From contig OY282375.1 in assembly GCA_958295825.1 (NCBI GenBank), forward strand, positions 3,147,489 to 3,211,488: DNA of 64,000 bases. The letters run 5' to 3'. Positions within the stretch are counted from its first letter, which is position 1; each line of letters opens with the position of its first letter. The stretch comes from an uncultured Candidatus Entotheonella sp. Its GTDB lineage: Bacteria > Tectomicrobia > Entotheonellia > Entotheonellales > Entotheonellaceae. Of this stretch, positions 19,343 through 29,623 are shown piece after piece. Both the position numbers and the translations under genes were made by a program. The notes below the pieces were generated by a model. It ran no database searches. It was not told the origin of the DNA and saw nothing but the letters and a program-made list of their open reading frames with translations.

Positions 19343-20302
19343 ATGCAGCGAGCAATAACCGACGTGCCAGGTGTGCTGGTCGGCCAAGCGCAGGATGCCG
19401 AGGCGTTGACCGGCTGCACCGTCGTGGTCTTTCCGGACGGCGCTGTAGGCGGAGTCGATGTGCGTGGCTCGGCAAGCGGCACGCGGGAATTGGTCGTTCT
19501 GGACGCCATGCACCTGACGCCGGCGATTCACGCCATCACGCTGTCAGGCGGCAGCGCCTTCGGACTGGATGCGGCGGGCGGCGTCATGCGGGCGCTGGAA
19601 GAACAGGGCATCGGATTTTCGACACCTGCCGCCTGCGTGCCGATTGTGCCGGCCGCGATTATCTACGACCTGGGCATCGGATCGGCCGGCATACGCCCCG
19701 ACGCCGCCATGGGATGCGCGGCGTGCCAAGCCGCCGCTGCCGGACCGGTTGAACAGGGCAACGCCGGCGCCGGCACAGGCGCCACGGTCGGCAAGCTGTA
19801 CGGCATGCCCCAGGCCATGCAGGGCGGCGTGGGAACGGCAAGCGCACAACTGGACAACGACGTGTGGGTCGGCGCCTTGGTCGTCTGCAACGCGCTCGGT
19901 GATGTCCGAGAGCCAGTCACCGGCGCACTGCTGGCGGGCACCCGCGAGGCGCCTGACAGCATGGCGTTGGCGGATACCGCCGAGCAGTTGCGGCGAGGCG
20001 CCACGCCCCGGCTGGACGCCGGCACCAACACGACGCTCGGCGTCGTGGCGACCAACGCCACGTTAAGCAAACCGCAAGCCCGCAAACTGGCCCAGCTTGC
20101 GCAACACGGCTTCGTTAAAGGGCTGTCACCCGCCCATACGCTGTACGATGGCGACACCATGTTTGCCGTATCGACAGGCACGCAGACCGCTGATCCCATT
20201 CAACTGGGAATCGTTGCGGCCGACTTGGTAGCCGAATCCCTGAGCGCCGCAGTGAAGGCGGCCCGCAGTGTCGGCGGTGTGCCGGGGCTGGGCGACGGCT
20301 GA
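19343..20302 (+). CDS. P1-family (S58/DmpA-type) aminopeptidase
   Basis: 319-residue Ntn-type hydrolase of the DmpA/P1 family, which matures by self-cleavage and removes N-terminal residues from small peptides or amides. Family marks are ITLSGGSAFGLDAAGGVM, GNAGAGTGATVGK and PAHTLYDGDTMFAVSTG. The probable self-cleavage site is in AGTNTTLGVVATNA, between N229 and T230, leaving Thr as nucleophile; this is by analogy with relatives such as NylC-type enzymes. There is no signal peptide, so it acts in the cytoplasm. It lies 13 bases after mtaB and 28 before purA. Confidence 0.87.
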   Translation: MQRAITDVPGVLVGQAQDAEALTGCTVVVFPDGAVGGVDVRGSASGTRELVVLDAMHLTPAIHAITLSGGSAFGLDAAGGVMRALEEQGIGFSTPAACVPIVPAAIIYDLGIGSAGIRPDAAMGCAACQAAAAGPVEQGNAGAGTGATVGKLYGMPQAMQGGVGTASAQLDNDVWVGALVVCNALGDVREPVTGALLAGTREAPDSMALADTAEQLRRGATPRLDAGTNTTLGVVATNATLSKPQARKLAQLAQHGFVKGLSPAHTLYDGDTMFAVSTGTQTADPIQLGIVAADLVAESLSAAVKAARSVGGVPGLGDG

Positions 20303-20330
20303 CTTTGCAGTGAGAATCGGAGAACAATAC

Positions 20331-21617
20331 ATGGCAGTTGTGGCGATTGTGGGCGTCCAGTGGGGCGATGAAGGAAAAGGCAAGATCGTCGATTTGCTAA
20401 CCCCACAGGTTCAGTGGGTCATCCGCTGTCAGGGCGGCGCCAATGCCGGGCACACGATCGTGGTCGGCGACGAGAAATATGTCTTCCACCAAATCCCCTC
20501 CGGGGTGTTGCATCCCGGCATTCGCTGCATTATCGGCGCCGGTGTGGTCATTGACCCCGAGTCATTGGTGGCGGAGCTGCAGCAACTGAAAGCTCGCGGC
20601 ATCGACCTGCGTGGACGCTTGTTCATCAGTCCCAAGGCGCACGTCACCCTGCCTTACCACCGTCTGCTGGACGCCGGACGCGAGGCGCGGCGCGGTGGCC
20701 GCAAAATCGGCACCACCGGCAGGGGGATCGGCCCCACGTACACCGACAAAGCGGCGCGCAGCGGCGTGAGAATGCAGGACGTGTTGTCACCATCGCAGTT
20801 CCGCGAGCGCCTGGAAGCCAACCTGCCAGAGAATAATTTCCTGCTGCGTGATTTCTTTCACCAGGCGCCCGTCGATCCGGAGACGGTCTGTGAGGCCTAC
20901 GCCGGTTATGCCGACACGCTGCGCGATTTTGTGCAGGACACCGACGTCATGGTGCGCGAGGCCATCCGCAAAGGTGAGCATCTGCTGCTGGAAGGCGCCC
21001 AGGGGTCGCTCCTCGATCTCGATCACGGCACCTACCCGTACGTCACCTCGTCGAACACCAACAGCAGCGGGCTGTGCAGCGGTGCGGGAATTGCTCCGAC
21101 GCGCCTGACGCACGTGATCGGAGTCGTGAAGGCGTACGCCACGCGGGTCGGCATGGGTCCCTTTCCCACCGAGTTGCAAAACAGCAACGGGAAAATTCTG
21201 CAGGAACGCGGACAGGAATTCGGCGCCACCACCGGCCGGGTGCGGCGCTGCGGCTGGTTCGACGCGGTGAGCGCGCGGTCAAGCCTGTGGCACAACGGCG
21301 TCACCAGCCTGGCGCTCACCAAACTGGACGTCCTCGACACCCTGCCCTCCCTGTCACTGTGCACCGCCTATCGCTATCGGGGCGAGGTCTTGAAGGATAT
21401 GCCGAGCGACTTGACCGTCTTGCAGGAAGCCGAGCCGATCTACGAGGAACTGCCCGGCTGGCAGGCGCCGACCGCGGGGCTGACGGCGTACAAGGATTTC
21501 CCGGACGCCGCCAAGCGCTATATCGACCGGCTGACAGCGATCATGGAGAGCGAGGTGTCCATCATTTCCACGGGTCACGGCCGGGAACACGCCGTGGTGC
21601 ACAACCCGATTTTCTGA
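20331..21617 (+). CDS. purA: adenylosuccinate synthetase
   Basis: GTP-dependent ligation of aspartate to IMP, the first step from IMP to AMP. The GTP-binding N-terminus VGVQWGDEGKGKIVDLL, the IMP-contact GGANAGHTIV and the segment TTGRGIGPTYTDKAARSG are all present. Length is 428 residues, which is normal. I use the ATG at 20331; the open frame extends 21 codons upstream into the end of the peptidase gene without family similarity. It is the last gene of the mtaB-peptidase-purA run; beyond it the DNA becomes AT-rich. Confidence 0.97.
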   Translation: MAVVAIVGVQWGDEGKGKIVDLLTPQVQWVIRCQGGANAGHTIVVGDEKYVFHQIPSGVLHPGIRCIIGAGVVIDPESLVAELQQLKARGIDLRGRLFISPKAHVTLPYHRLLDAGREARRGGRKIGTTGRGIGPTYTDKAARSGVRMQDVLSPSQFRERLEANLPENNFLLRDFFHQAPVDPETVCEAYAGYADTLRDFVQDTDVMVREAIRKGEHLLLEGAQGSLLDLDHGTYPYVTSSNTNSSGLCSGAGIAPTRLTHVIGVVKAYATRVGMGPFPTELQNSNGKILQERGQEFGATTGRVRRCGWFDAVSARSSLWHNGVTSLALTKLDVLDTLPSLSLCTAYRYRGEVLKDMPSDLTVLQEAEPIYEELPGWQAPTAGLTAYKDFPDAAKRYIDRLTAIMESEVSIISTGHGREHAVVHNPIF

Positions 21618-21844
21618 AATCCGCTCCTATCGGTCAGTTCTGGCGTACGATCACGTATTGTTAGGATTTCGTCGTAATGGCAAGTTTGCGACTAAGAAAC
21701 TATCTCAAAATGGCTTCTAACTCATTTGCTTGCGGCTATTCTCAGATAGTTGTGAAACCGCCTCTATTCATTTTTTCTTGCACGAAAAACAGCGACAGCC
21801 GAGGCTACTATCATCATTGCCTGCGGTTCTGCATATAACCCACC
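21618..21844. other. AT-rich intergenic stretch between convergent purA and glyQS
   Basis: No gene is seen. The segment from about 21650 to 21800 is visibly AT-richer than anything around it. It contains an inverted repeat, AACTATCT (21698-21705) and AGATAGTT (21744-21751), and a T-run at 21771-21777. It may be a two-way termination region or a short remnant of inserted DNA. Confidence 0.4.
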
Positions 21845-24832
21845 TCAAAAACCTTCCAGTTGAGACAAATCCGCGATACCGTCGGGTAGGGCCGAGATAC
21901 CTTGCAACAGGGCCAAGCGGTTGTCGCGACGGGTGGGGTCTTCGTCCATGACGAGGACGTCGAGGAAGAAGGTCGTGATGGCGGGCTCCAGTTTGCGCAG
22001 GGCGGTGATAAAGCGGCTGACGCTGGCGCTACCGTCGAGGGCAGCGGCGGCGGCTTGATAGACGTCGCGCAGGGCCTTTTCCGCCGGTAGATCGAAGTCG
22101 TCGGGGCGCAGGGCCAGGGGCCCTTCAAGCGCACGGGTGATGCGGACGCAGCGGGAATAGGCGGCGAGCAGGGTGGGCCAATCGTCGTCGGCAAGGGCGT
22201 CGTTCAGTTCATGGGCGGCTTGGCTGGCAGCGTAAGGGTCGTGGCCCTGAGCGGCGAGGACAGCTTTGACGACCGAGGCGGGGTAGCCGCGGTCACGCAG
22301 AACGCCTTCGAGGCGGCCGATGATGAATTGCAGGACCGCTTCCTGGGTCGCGTCGTCGCCGGAAACCGGCAGCAAGGGCGCGGCGAGGTTCAACAGGCGG
22401 CGCAGATCGCATGAGGTGCGGTTGGCAATCAGGGTCTCGATAATGCTCAAGGCGGCGCGGCGAAGGGCGAAGGGATCATTGGAACCGCGCGGGGCGAGGC
22501 CGGCGGCGAAGAGGCCGAGCAGACTGTCGCAGCGATCGGCGAGGGCGAGGGCAAGCCCGGCCGGGGTGACGCTGATCTGTTGGTGCTGCTCGCCCAAGGC
22601 GGCGGCAACGGCGGCGGATTCGCCGCTCAGGCGGGCGTAATGGGCGCCCATCGTGCCCTGCAGGGCGGTCATCTCGACCACCATGTTGGTGGCCAGATCG
22701 GCCTTGGAGAGGGCCGCGGCTCGCGTTGCGGTCACGGTGTCGGATTCGCTGAGCCCTAGCAGTTGCGCCACTTGCGGCGTGAGGCGTTCGAGGCGGTGCA
22801 CCTTGTCGAGCATGGAGCCGAGATCGACCTGAAATGTCAGGGTCTGCAAGCGGGGAAGAAACTCACTCAGCGCCTGACGGGTGTCCTTGCCGTAGAAGTA
22901 TGCGGCGTCGGCAAAACGCGCCCGTAGCACGTGCTCGTTGCCGGCGGTCACGGTGTCGAGGTGCTCCGCGTCGCCGTTGCGCACGCCGATAAAATGTGGT
23001 AGCAGGCTGCCGTCTTCAGCGTAGACCGGGAAGTATCGCTGGTGCTTTTTCATGACCGCCACAAGCACTTCGGGCGGCAATTCCAGGAAACGCGCCTCGA
23101 AGCGCCCGCAGAACAGCGTCGGGCGTTCGACGAGATGGGTCACTTCGTCCAGCAAATCCGGGTCCTCGTGCCACACGCCGGCGTGCTGCGCGGCCATGTC
23201 GGCAACCGCGTCTCGGATCAAGGAGCGGCGTGCCTCGGGATCCGTGACCACGCCATTGGCCTGCATGACGGACGCATAGGTTCCGGCGTCGTCGATGACA
23301 ATGGCCGGTGAACCGTAGGGCCGCAGACCGCGGCTGCGGCGTCCGCTGTCGATTCCCGCATAGCTGAACGGAACGTGCCGTGGGCCATACAGGGCGAGCA
23401 GCCAGCGCAGTGGGCGGCTGTAGGCCAGATTGCTGGCGTTCCAGCGCATGCTGCGGTCGAACGTGATGCCGGCAAGGAGGCCGGGCAGCGCCTCGCTGAG
23501 AACCTCGGCGGCGGCTTGGCCCGTCTCACGCACCACCGCGGCAACGGATCGCCGGCCCTGCGCCTCGACGATCTGCAGATCGGTCACCTCGACGCCCTTG
23601 CCGCGCGCAAACCCCAGGCCAGCGACGGTTGGCCGCCCGTCGGCGTCGAAGGCGCGGTCGGCTAGGGGGCCTTTGACAACGGTTTCCAGGTCCGTTTGCC
23701 GTGCGGCCAATCCTGCTACCATGACCACCAAGCGCCGCGGCGTGCCGTGCACCGTCAGGCTCTCATACCCCAACCGCAACCGGTCCAGCAAGGCCGGGAA
23801 CGCGGCTTGCAACTGCAGCATCGCCGACGCTAAGTCAGCCGGCGGCAACTCCTCGCTACCGATCTCCAGCACAAAGGGACTCGCTTCGTCCGCGGGCGCG
23901 ACCGTGGTGCTCTCGCCTGCCGGCGGCTCGGCGGCAGCCACTAGCCCGGCAGACGACTTGAGAAGCGGATACCCTAACTGCTCCCGCTGTGCCGCGTATA
24001 ACGTCGAAATGTCCCGTGCCACGTTGCGCATGCGTCGGAAATAGTTCGCCCGCTCGGTCACCCCGATGGCGCCGCGCGTGTCCAGCACGTTGAACAGGTG
24101 CGAGCACTTCAGGTTGTAGTCGTGCGCCGGTACCGCCAGATTCGCCTCCAGGCAGCGTTTGGCCTCGCGCTCGTAGGTGTCGTACACCGCCTTGAGGGCT
24201 TCCACGTCGGCGACCTCGAAATAGTAATGGCAATGCTCGATCTCGCTGCGCAGAAGGATGTCTTCGTATGGGATGTCGGCGCCATAGTGCATCTGCCAGA
24301 CGCTGTCAGCGCCTTGCAGGGCCAGTGCGATGCGGTCCAGGCCGTAGGTGATCTCCACCGCTACGGGATCCAGCGTCTGGCCGCCGGCCTGCTGAAAATA
24401 GGTGAACTGGGTGATTTCCTGGCCGTCGAGCCATACCTCCCAGCCCAGGCCCCAGGCGCCAAGGGCGGGGCTTTCCCAGTTGTCCTCGACGAAACGCACG
24501 TCGTGCTGCCGCAGGTCGATGCCGATGGCCTGCAGGCTGGCGAGGTAACGCTCCTGCGGGTCGCCGGGGTCCGGCTGCAGGATGACCTGCAATTGATGGT
24601 GCATCTGCAAGCGGTTCGGGTTATCGCCGAAGCGGCCGTCGTCGGGTCGGATGGTGGGCTCGACGTACACCACGTTCCACGGTTCCGGGCCGAGAACGCG
24701 CAGAACCGTGGCGGGGTTCATAGTGCCGGCGCCGACTTGCACGTTATAGGGCTGCTGCACCAGGCATCCCTGGTCCTTCCAGTAAGCAAGCAGCCGCAGA
24801 ATGATGTCCTGAAAGTTCAGGGGCTGTGCCAT
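21845..24832 (-). CDS. glyQS: glycyl-tRNA synthetase, alpha and beta subunits fused
   Basis: Charges tRNA-Gly. Residues 1 to about 300 are a complete alpha subunit ([58 protein letters not shown]). After a linker of about 20 Glu/Ala/Ser-rich residues, the beta subunit starts with [20 protein letters not shown]. It includes [18 protein letters not shown], the HD-like [18 protein letters not shown] region and a C-terminal anticodon-binding part ending [16 protein letters not shown]. Most bacteria of this type encode GlyQ and GlyS separately; a single 995-residue chain is known from a few lineages such as Chlamydia and from plastid enzymes. No frameshift is visible and the linker is continuous. 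Confidence 0.95.
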   Translation of the reverse strand: MAQPLNFQDIILRLLAYWKDQGCLVQQPYNVQVGAGTMNPATVLRVLGPEPWNVVYVEPTIRPDDGRFGDNPNRLQMHHQLQVILQPDPGDPQERYLASLQAIGIDLRQHDVRFVEDNWESPALGAWGLGWEVWLDGQEITQFTYFQQAGGQTLDPVAVEITYGLDRIALALQGADSVWQMHYGADIPYEDILLRSEIEHCHYYFEVADVEALKAVYDTYEREAKRCLEANLAVPAHDYNLKCSHLFNVLDTRGAIGVTERANYFRRMRNVARDISTLYAAQREQLGYPLLKSSAGLVAAAEPPAGESTTVAPADEASPFVLEIGSEELPPADLASAMLQLQAAFPALLDRLRLGYESLTVHGTPRRLVVMVAGLAARQTDLETVVKGPLADRAFDADGRPTVAGLGFARGKGVEVTDLQIVEAQGRRSVAAVVRETGQAAAEVLSEALPGLLAGITFDRSMRWNASNLAYSRPLRWLLALYGPRHVPFSYAGIDSGRRSRGLRPYGSPAIVIDDAGTYASVMQANGVVTDPEARRSLIRDAVADMAAQHAGVWHEDPDLLDEVTHLVERPTLFCGRFEARFLELPPEVLVAVMKKHQRYFPVYAEDGSLLPHFIGVRNGDAEHLDTVTAGNEHVLRARFADAAYFYGKDTRQALSEFLPRLQTLTFQVDLGSMLDKVHRLERLTPQVAQLLGLSESDTVTATRAAALSKADLATNMVVEMTALQGTMGAHYARLSGESAAVAAALGEQHQQISVTPAGLALALADRCDSLLGLFAAGLAPRGSNDPFALRRAALSIIETLIANRTSCDLRRLLNLAAPLLPVSGDDATQEAVLQFIIGRLEGVLRDRGYPASVVKAVLAAQGHDPYAASQAAHELNDALADDDWPTLLAAYSRCVRITRALEGPLALRPDDFDLPAEKALRDVYQAAAAALDGSASVSRFITALRKLEPAITTFFLDVLVMDEDPTRRDNRLALLQGISALPDGIADLSQLEGF

Positions 24833-24883
24833 GATGTTCCTTACGTGTCGTGATTATCGTGTCAGGCAGGCTTCTCAAGACTG

Positions 24884-25528
24884 TTATAGCCACTGTACGT
24901 CGTCTTTGTCGATCAACTCGCGCCAGACCTCATCCGGCGTCGTGCTGAACACGGCGTCGGCATCGGCGGGCAGGACGTGCCAAGAGCCACGCGCCACCTC
25001 ACGGTCGAGTTGCCCCGGCGCCCATCCCGCATAGCCGGCGTAGACGCGCACGGGCGCTGTGGAGCCCGCTCTGCCCAGCGCGTCGAAAAGCACCCGGCGA
25101 CTGGTGCTGACGTGGATGTCATCGACGACATGCTCGGCACCGGCGCGCGGTCTGTCGGACCTCAGGAGCATCACCAAGCGAGTACGTTGTACCGGCCCAC
25201 CGAGATAAACGGTGTCCATGCGCCGATGCAAGCCCCTGATTTCGGGAAACATAGTGGCCAGCTTCACGTCCGTCGGCCGGTTGATGATCACACCCCGCGC
25301 GCCGCGTTCGCCATAGTTGAGCAACAGGACGACGGTCTCCGCGAAATTGGGGTCCCGGAGTTGTTTGCTGGCAACGAGAAGCCTGCCCGTTGCCAGGGAC
25401 GCTTGGGGGGCCGTCTGCGGTATAACGGCGGACAGGGACAGCGACAAGAGAACGAATCCCGCGACGGCGATAGTCACCGACATTTTGAAACGGCAATTGC
25501 GGGTGCACACAGCAGGGCGGCGCGTCAT
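24884..25528 (-). CDS. YqgE/AlgH (UPF0301) family protein with N-terminal membrane segment
   Basis: 214 residues. The UPF0301 core is clear: TGRLLVASKQLRDPNFAETV, VIINRPTDV, VYLGGPVQ, VRVYAGYAGWAPGQLDREV and WHVLPAD. Usual YqgE/AlgH proteins begin directly with this core and are cytoplasmic. Here a positively charged N-terminus and a hydrophobic stretch (MSVTIAVAGFVLLSLSLSAV, about residues 16-35) precede it, so the domain is probably exported or anchored. I choose the ATG at 25528 with GAGGA upstream. Function of the family is unknown. It lies 51 bases before glyQS on the same strand and is divergent from the indolepyruvate oxidoreductase. Confidence 0.87.
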   Translation of the reverse strand: MTRRPAVCTRNCRFKMSVTIAVAGFVLLSLSLSAVIPQTAPQASLATGRLLVASKQLRDPNFAETVVLLLNYGERGARGVIINRPTDVKLATMFPEIRGLHRRMDTVYLGGPVQRTRLVMLLRSDRPRAGAEHVVDDIHVSTSRRVLFDALGRAGSTAPVRVYAGYAGWAPGQLDREVARGSWHVLPADADAVFSTTPDEVWRELIDKDDVQWL

Positions 25529-25615
25529 AATAAGGTCCTCAGTTTGAGGCAAGTCAATGGTTGCGCCGGGCCAACGTAACCGACTTTTTACCCGCGTTCA
25601 AGCCCCCAAACCGCA

Positions 25616-25645
25616 TTGACCCTGCGCCCCTACAAAAAGTATAAT
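25616..25645 (+). promoter_or_regulatory. sigma70-type promoter of the indolepyruvate oxidoreductase gene
   Basis: TTGACC at 25616-25621 and a perfect TATAAT at 25640-25645 are spaced 18 bases apart, about 65 bases before the ATG. Confidence 0.65.
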
Positions 25646-25709
25646 CCGTGGAAAATAATACACTTAAACGGCTACTGCCAGCCCGCGACGACGTTAGGGA
25701 GAATCGCTC

Positions 25710-28700
25710 ATGACGGTTACACTTGACGACAAATACACCGTGCTTGAAGGCAGTGTTTACCTGACCGGAATTCAGGCGCTGGTGCGGCTTGCCATTGATC
25801 AACAACGGCGCGATGCCAGGGCGGGACTGCGAACCGGCGCGTTCATCACCGGCTACGAGGGCTCGCCGCTCGCCGGGTACGATCTCACCCTGGCGCGGGT
25901 GGGGCGCCTGCTCAGCGAGCATCGCATCGTCCACCAGCCAGCGGTGAACGAGGAATTGGCCGCCACCGCGGTGATGGGCAGCCAGAGCGTGCACCTGTTC
26001 CCCGGCCCGCAGGTCGACGGAGTGAACGGCATCTGGTACGGCAAAGGCCCCGGCGTCGACCGCAGCGGCGACGTGTTCAAGCACGCCAATATGGGCGGCA
26101 CCGGACCCAACAGCGCGGCGCTCGTGCTGGCGGGCGACGACCACAATTGCAAAAGCTCCACGGTGCCGCACCAGAGCGATCACGCCCTGCTCGCCGCCGG
26201 CATCCCCATCTTCTACCCCGCCACCATTCAGGAATTTCTGCTTTACGGCCTGCACGCCTTCGCCCTGTCGCGCTTCAGCGGCTGCTGGGTCGCCCTGAAG
26301 CTGGTCACCAACCTGTGCGACGGCGGCAGCGTGGTGGACGTGCATCCCGACGTGCCCGACATTGTCATCCCGGAGGTGACCATCGACGGCGAACCCTTCC
26401 GCAAGCGCCAGGACACCACCTTCCTGCCCCCCGGCACCATCGAGCTCGAACGCCACCTCTTCGTCGACCGCCACGCCGCGGTGCGTGCGTACGGGGCCGC
26501 CAACGGCCTGTACGGGGCCGACGCGCAGGCGGGCGACGCCCGCGTCGGCCTGATCAGTGCCGGCAAGAGCCAGGCCGACCTGCAACAGGCGCTGCTCGAC
26601 ATGGGTCTGGACGGCGAGGCGTTGCAACGCCTGGGCGTTCGCGTCCTGAATCTGGGTATGATCTATCCGCTGGCGACCGAAAGCATCCGGCGTTTTGCAC
26701 GCGGTCTGGAAGAAATCATCGTCGTCGAGGAAAAGCGAGACTTTCTCGAAAGCCAGATCCGCGACTGCCTGTACGGCATGACGGCGTCGCCGCGGCTGCT
26801 GGGCAAAACGACCGAGACGGGCCGGCCTTTCCTGCCCATGCACGGCGAGTTGGACGCCGACGTCATCGCCGAGCGCATCGGACCGCGGCTGCGGCGTTTG
26901 GGTGAAGCGCCGGGCATCGACGCGCGCTTGGCCGTGCTGGAAGCGGTCCGCGAGCGCCAGTACGATCCTTTCATGGCGCGCAAGCCGAATTACTGCTCCG
27001 GCTGCCCGCACAGCCGCTCCACCCGCATGCTCGACGGCCAGATCACCGGCGGCGGCATCGGCTGCCACGGCATGGGCGGGCTGATCGAGCAGGACATGCG
27101 CCACACCAGCTATCTGACGCAGATGGGCGGCGAGGGTCTGCCGTGGGTCGGCGCGGCGCCGTTCAGCGACACCCAGCACATCTTCCAGAACATCGGCGAC
27201 GGCACGTATTTTCATTCCGGCAGTCAAGCTCTGCGCGCCTGCGTGGCAGCCGGGGTCAACATCACGTTCAAACTCCTCTACAACGGCGCCGTAGCCATGA
27301 CGGGCGGCCAGGACGCACAGGGCAGCATGGGCATCCCGGAACTTACCCACAGCATGGCGGCGGAGGGGGTGCGAAAGATCATCATCGTCTCTGAGCAGCC
27401 GCGGCGTTGGCGCGGCGCGCGCCTCGCCCCGATTGCCACGCTGCGCGGCCGCGAGGCGTTCTTTGCGTCGCTCAAGGAGTTGGAGGCCACGCCGGGGGTG
27501 ACGGTGCTGATCAACGACCAACAGTGCGCCGCTGAGAAACGCCGCCAGCGCAAACGCGGCATTCAGGCGGAACCCAACGTGTTCGCGGTGATCAATGAGG
27601 AAGTCTGCGAGGGCTGCGGCAATTGCGGCGAGGTCAGCAACTGCATGTCGTTGCACCCGGTGGAGACCGAGCTGGGACCCAAGACGCGCATTCACCAGTC
27701 ATCGTGCAACAAGGATTACGCGTGCCTGGACGGTGATTGCCCGTCCTTCGTGACGGTGGAAGTCGAGCCCGGTACGGGCCTCGGACCCAAGCAGGCGCCC
27801 GTCCTTGAAGCGGACGCCCTGCCGGAACCGGCGCACAAGGCGGCCATCGGCGAGTGGTATGCGATCTACATTCCCGGCGTCGGCGGAACCGGGGTGGTCA
27901 CGGTGAACGCCCTGCTGTGCTACGCGGCGCTGATGGAAGGCAAGTCGCTGCTCAATCTGGACCAGACCGGCCTCGCTCAAAAAGGCGGCGCCGTGCTGTC
28001 GAACGTCATCCTCAGCGAGGGCGGCACCGTGGCCTCGAACAAGGTGGGTCTGGGCACCGCCGATCTGTATCTGGTGCTGGACGCCCTGGGTGGGGTCGAT
28101 CCGATCAATCTCGACCGCACCTACGCCGGGCGCACGGTCGCCGTCGTCAACACCACGGCGAGTCCGACCGGCGAGATGATCCGCAACAACGCGCTGCTGT
28201 TTCCCAGCGAGGCGTCCATCCGGCGCACCATCGACCAGCACAGCGACGCCGGCCGCAACCTGTACGCCGACGCCGGCACCCTCGCCGAGGGACTGTTCGG
28301 CGACCACATGGCGACCAATTTGTTCGTGCTCGGCATGGCCTATCAGGTCGGTGCTGTGCCCCTCAAGGCCGAAAGCATCGAGGCCGCCATCGCGCTGAAC
28401 GGCGTGGCGGTGCAGCAAAATCAGCAAGCCTTCCGCTATGGCCGCCTATACGTATGCGAGCCGCAAGCCGTGAGCAAACTGGCGGTCGAGCAGCCGCGCG
28501 ACGCCGCTGCGGAGCGGACGAACATGCTGGACTACCTGCAACGGGAAGGCGCGGCGGCTGACGCTGACGCCTGTGAGCGCCTGCTGGAACGCTGCGCGCA
28601 TCTGGACGAGGAGGCGCGGCGGCTGCTGGCGCGGCGGACCGGCGAACTCATCGACTATCAGGACGCCGCCTACGCGACGACGTTCGTGGACTTCGTCCTG

Positions 28701-29270
28701 GATGTGAGTGCGCGGGAAGCGGCTGCCTGCGCCGGAAGCGTTGAGTTGACCCACGCCGTCATCCGGCATCTCTACAAGCTCATGGCCTATAAGGACGAAT
28801 ACGAGGTGGCGCGGCTGCACCTGAAGCAGGCGTGGAAGGATCAGCTCGGCACTACGTTCGCGTCGCCGCAGCGCGCCTACTACCATCTGCACCCGCCACT
28901 GCTGCGCTCCATGGGCCTCAAGCGCAAGCTGAAGCTGGGCCCCTGGTTCGACAAGCCCCTGCGGCAACTGCGGCGGTTCAAGCGCCTGCGCGGCCGCTGG
29001 TGCGACCCGTTCGGCTATGCCACGGTCCGCCGAGAAGAGCGGCGGCTCATCACCTGGTACCGCGAGACGATTAACTCCCTCCTGTCCCAACTCGACCCTG
29101 GCAACCACGCCCTCGCCGTCGTCATCGCCAATGCCCCCGAGGCGATTCGCGGCTATGAAGACATTAAGCTGCAGCGCCTGACGGAGACCAAGGAACTGGT
29201 CGCCCAGCACCTGAGCCGCTTCGCGCCGACGCCGGACGCCGAGGCGGTCGGTTCGCCGCCGGCATCGTGA
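25710..29270 (+). CDS. indolepyruvate:ferredoxin oxidoreductase, fused alpha-beta-gamma type
   Basis: Oxidatively decarboxylates aryl-pyruvates (from Trp, Phe, Tyr) or related 2-oxoacids to acyl-CoA, reducing ferredoxin. The 1186-residue chain joins an IorA-like part (pyrimidine-binding GAFITGYEGSPLAGYDLTLA, then TPP-binding GDGTYFHSGSQALRA and LYNGAVAMTGGQDAQGSMG) to an IorB-like gamma domain (YIPGVGGTGVVTVNALLCYA, about 715-900) and an extra helical C-terminal domain. Cysteines in NYCSGCPHS (about 429-432), VCEGCGNCGEVSNC (about 633-645) and SCNKDYACLDGDC (about 663) can hold iron-sulfur clusters. Archaeal enzymes have separate subunits; this fused form is the proteobacterial type. Its neighbour pair boxBC also deals with aromatic CoA esters. 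Confidence 0.92.
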   Translation: MTVTLDDKYTVLEGSVYLTGIQALVRLAIDQQRRDARAGLRTGAFITGYEGSPLAGYDLTLARVGRLLSEHRIVHQPAVNEELAATAVMGSQSVHLFPGPQVDGVNGIWYGKGPGVDRSGDVFKHANMGGTGPNSAALVLAGDDHNCKSSTVPHQSDHALLAAGIPIFYPATIQEFLLYGLHAFALSRFSGCWVALKLVTNLCDGGSVVDVHPDVPDIVIPEVTIDGEPFRKRQDTTFLPPGTIELERHLFVDRHAAVRAYGAANGLYGADAQAGDARVGLISAGKSQADLQQALLDMGLDGEALQRLGVRVLNLGMIYPLATESIRRFARGLEEIIVVEEKRDFLESQIRDCLYGMTASPRLLGKTTETGRPFLPMHGELDADVIAERIGPRLRRLGEAPGIDARLAVLEAVRERQYDPFMARKPNYCSGCPHSRSTRMLDGQITGGGIGCHGMGGLIEQDMRHTSYLTQMGGEGLPWVGAAPFSDTQHIFQNIGDGTYFHSGSQALRACVAAGVNITFKLLYNGAVAMTGGQDAQGSMGIPELTHSMAAEGVRKIIIVSEQPRRWRGARLAPIATLRGREAFFASLKELEATPGVTVLINDQQCAAEKRRQRKRGIQAEPNVFAVINEEVCEGCGNCGEVSNCMSLHPVETELGPKTRIHQSSCNKDYACLDGDCPSFVTVEVEPGTGLGPKQAPVLEADALPEPAHKAAIGEWYAIYIPGVGGTGVVTVNALLCYAALMEGKSLLNLDQTGLAQKGGAVLSNVILSEGGTVASNKVGLGTADLYLVLDALGGVDPINLDRTYAGRTVAVVNTTASPTGEMIRNNALLFPSEASIRRTIDQHSDAGRNLYADAGTLAEGLFGDHMATNLFVLGMAYQVGAVPLKAESIEAAIALNGVAVQQNQQAFRYGRLYVCEPQAVSKLAVEQPRDAAAERTNMLDYLQREGAAADADACERLLERCAHLDEEARRLLARRTGELIDYQDAAYATTFVDFVLDVSAREAAACAGSVELTHAVIRHLYKLMAYKDEYEVARLHLKQAWKDQLGTTFASPQRAYYHLHPPLLRSMGLKRKLKLGPWFDKPLRQLRRFKRLRGRWCDPFGYATVRREERRLITWYRETINSLLSQLDPGNHALAVVIANAPEAIRGYEDIKLQRLTETKELVAQHLSRFAPTPDAEAVGSPPAS

Positions 29271-29623
29271 GGATCAAATGGGAGCCGTACCCGTCACTGC
29301 GCCATTCGCAACCCGGCTGAGCCGGACAGAACCTGGGAAGGATTGTTTCTGGTCGATACCGACGCTCCTGATTCCTTCCTGGAGTCGACGGTATCGAAAA
29401 AGTGTTCTTACGTTCCGCGCTACTGAGAAGACCTTCAGTATAGGCCACGGCGCGTTGCCACGATTGCCGCCGGGCAAAGTAGAGCAGGTGCTGGGCCGCC
29501 TCATGGAGATAGGTTTGCCAGCCTGTGACAATCGTCAGCTCAGCCTCGATGGGTCGGGTCGAAACGTTGCGTTGCCATCATGGCTCCGCCGCTTTGGAAT
29601 CAGGAAAATGACCCTGATAACTT
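29271..29623. other. intergenic region without convincing gene
   Basis: Between the convergent oxidoreductase gene and boxB. Short open frames exist on both strands, but they lack good ribosome-binding sites, family similarity or hydrophobic structure. An inverted repeat-rich stretch (CCAGGAAGGAATC region, 29380s) may serve as a terminator. I see nothing else here. Confidence 0.4.

Noticed and set aside
25554-27695. 713-codon minus-strand open frame inside the indolepyruvate oxidoreductase gene
   Set aside because: Shadow of a well-conserved coding region; Ala/His/Val-rich composition and no domains.
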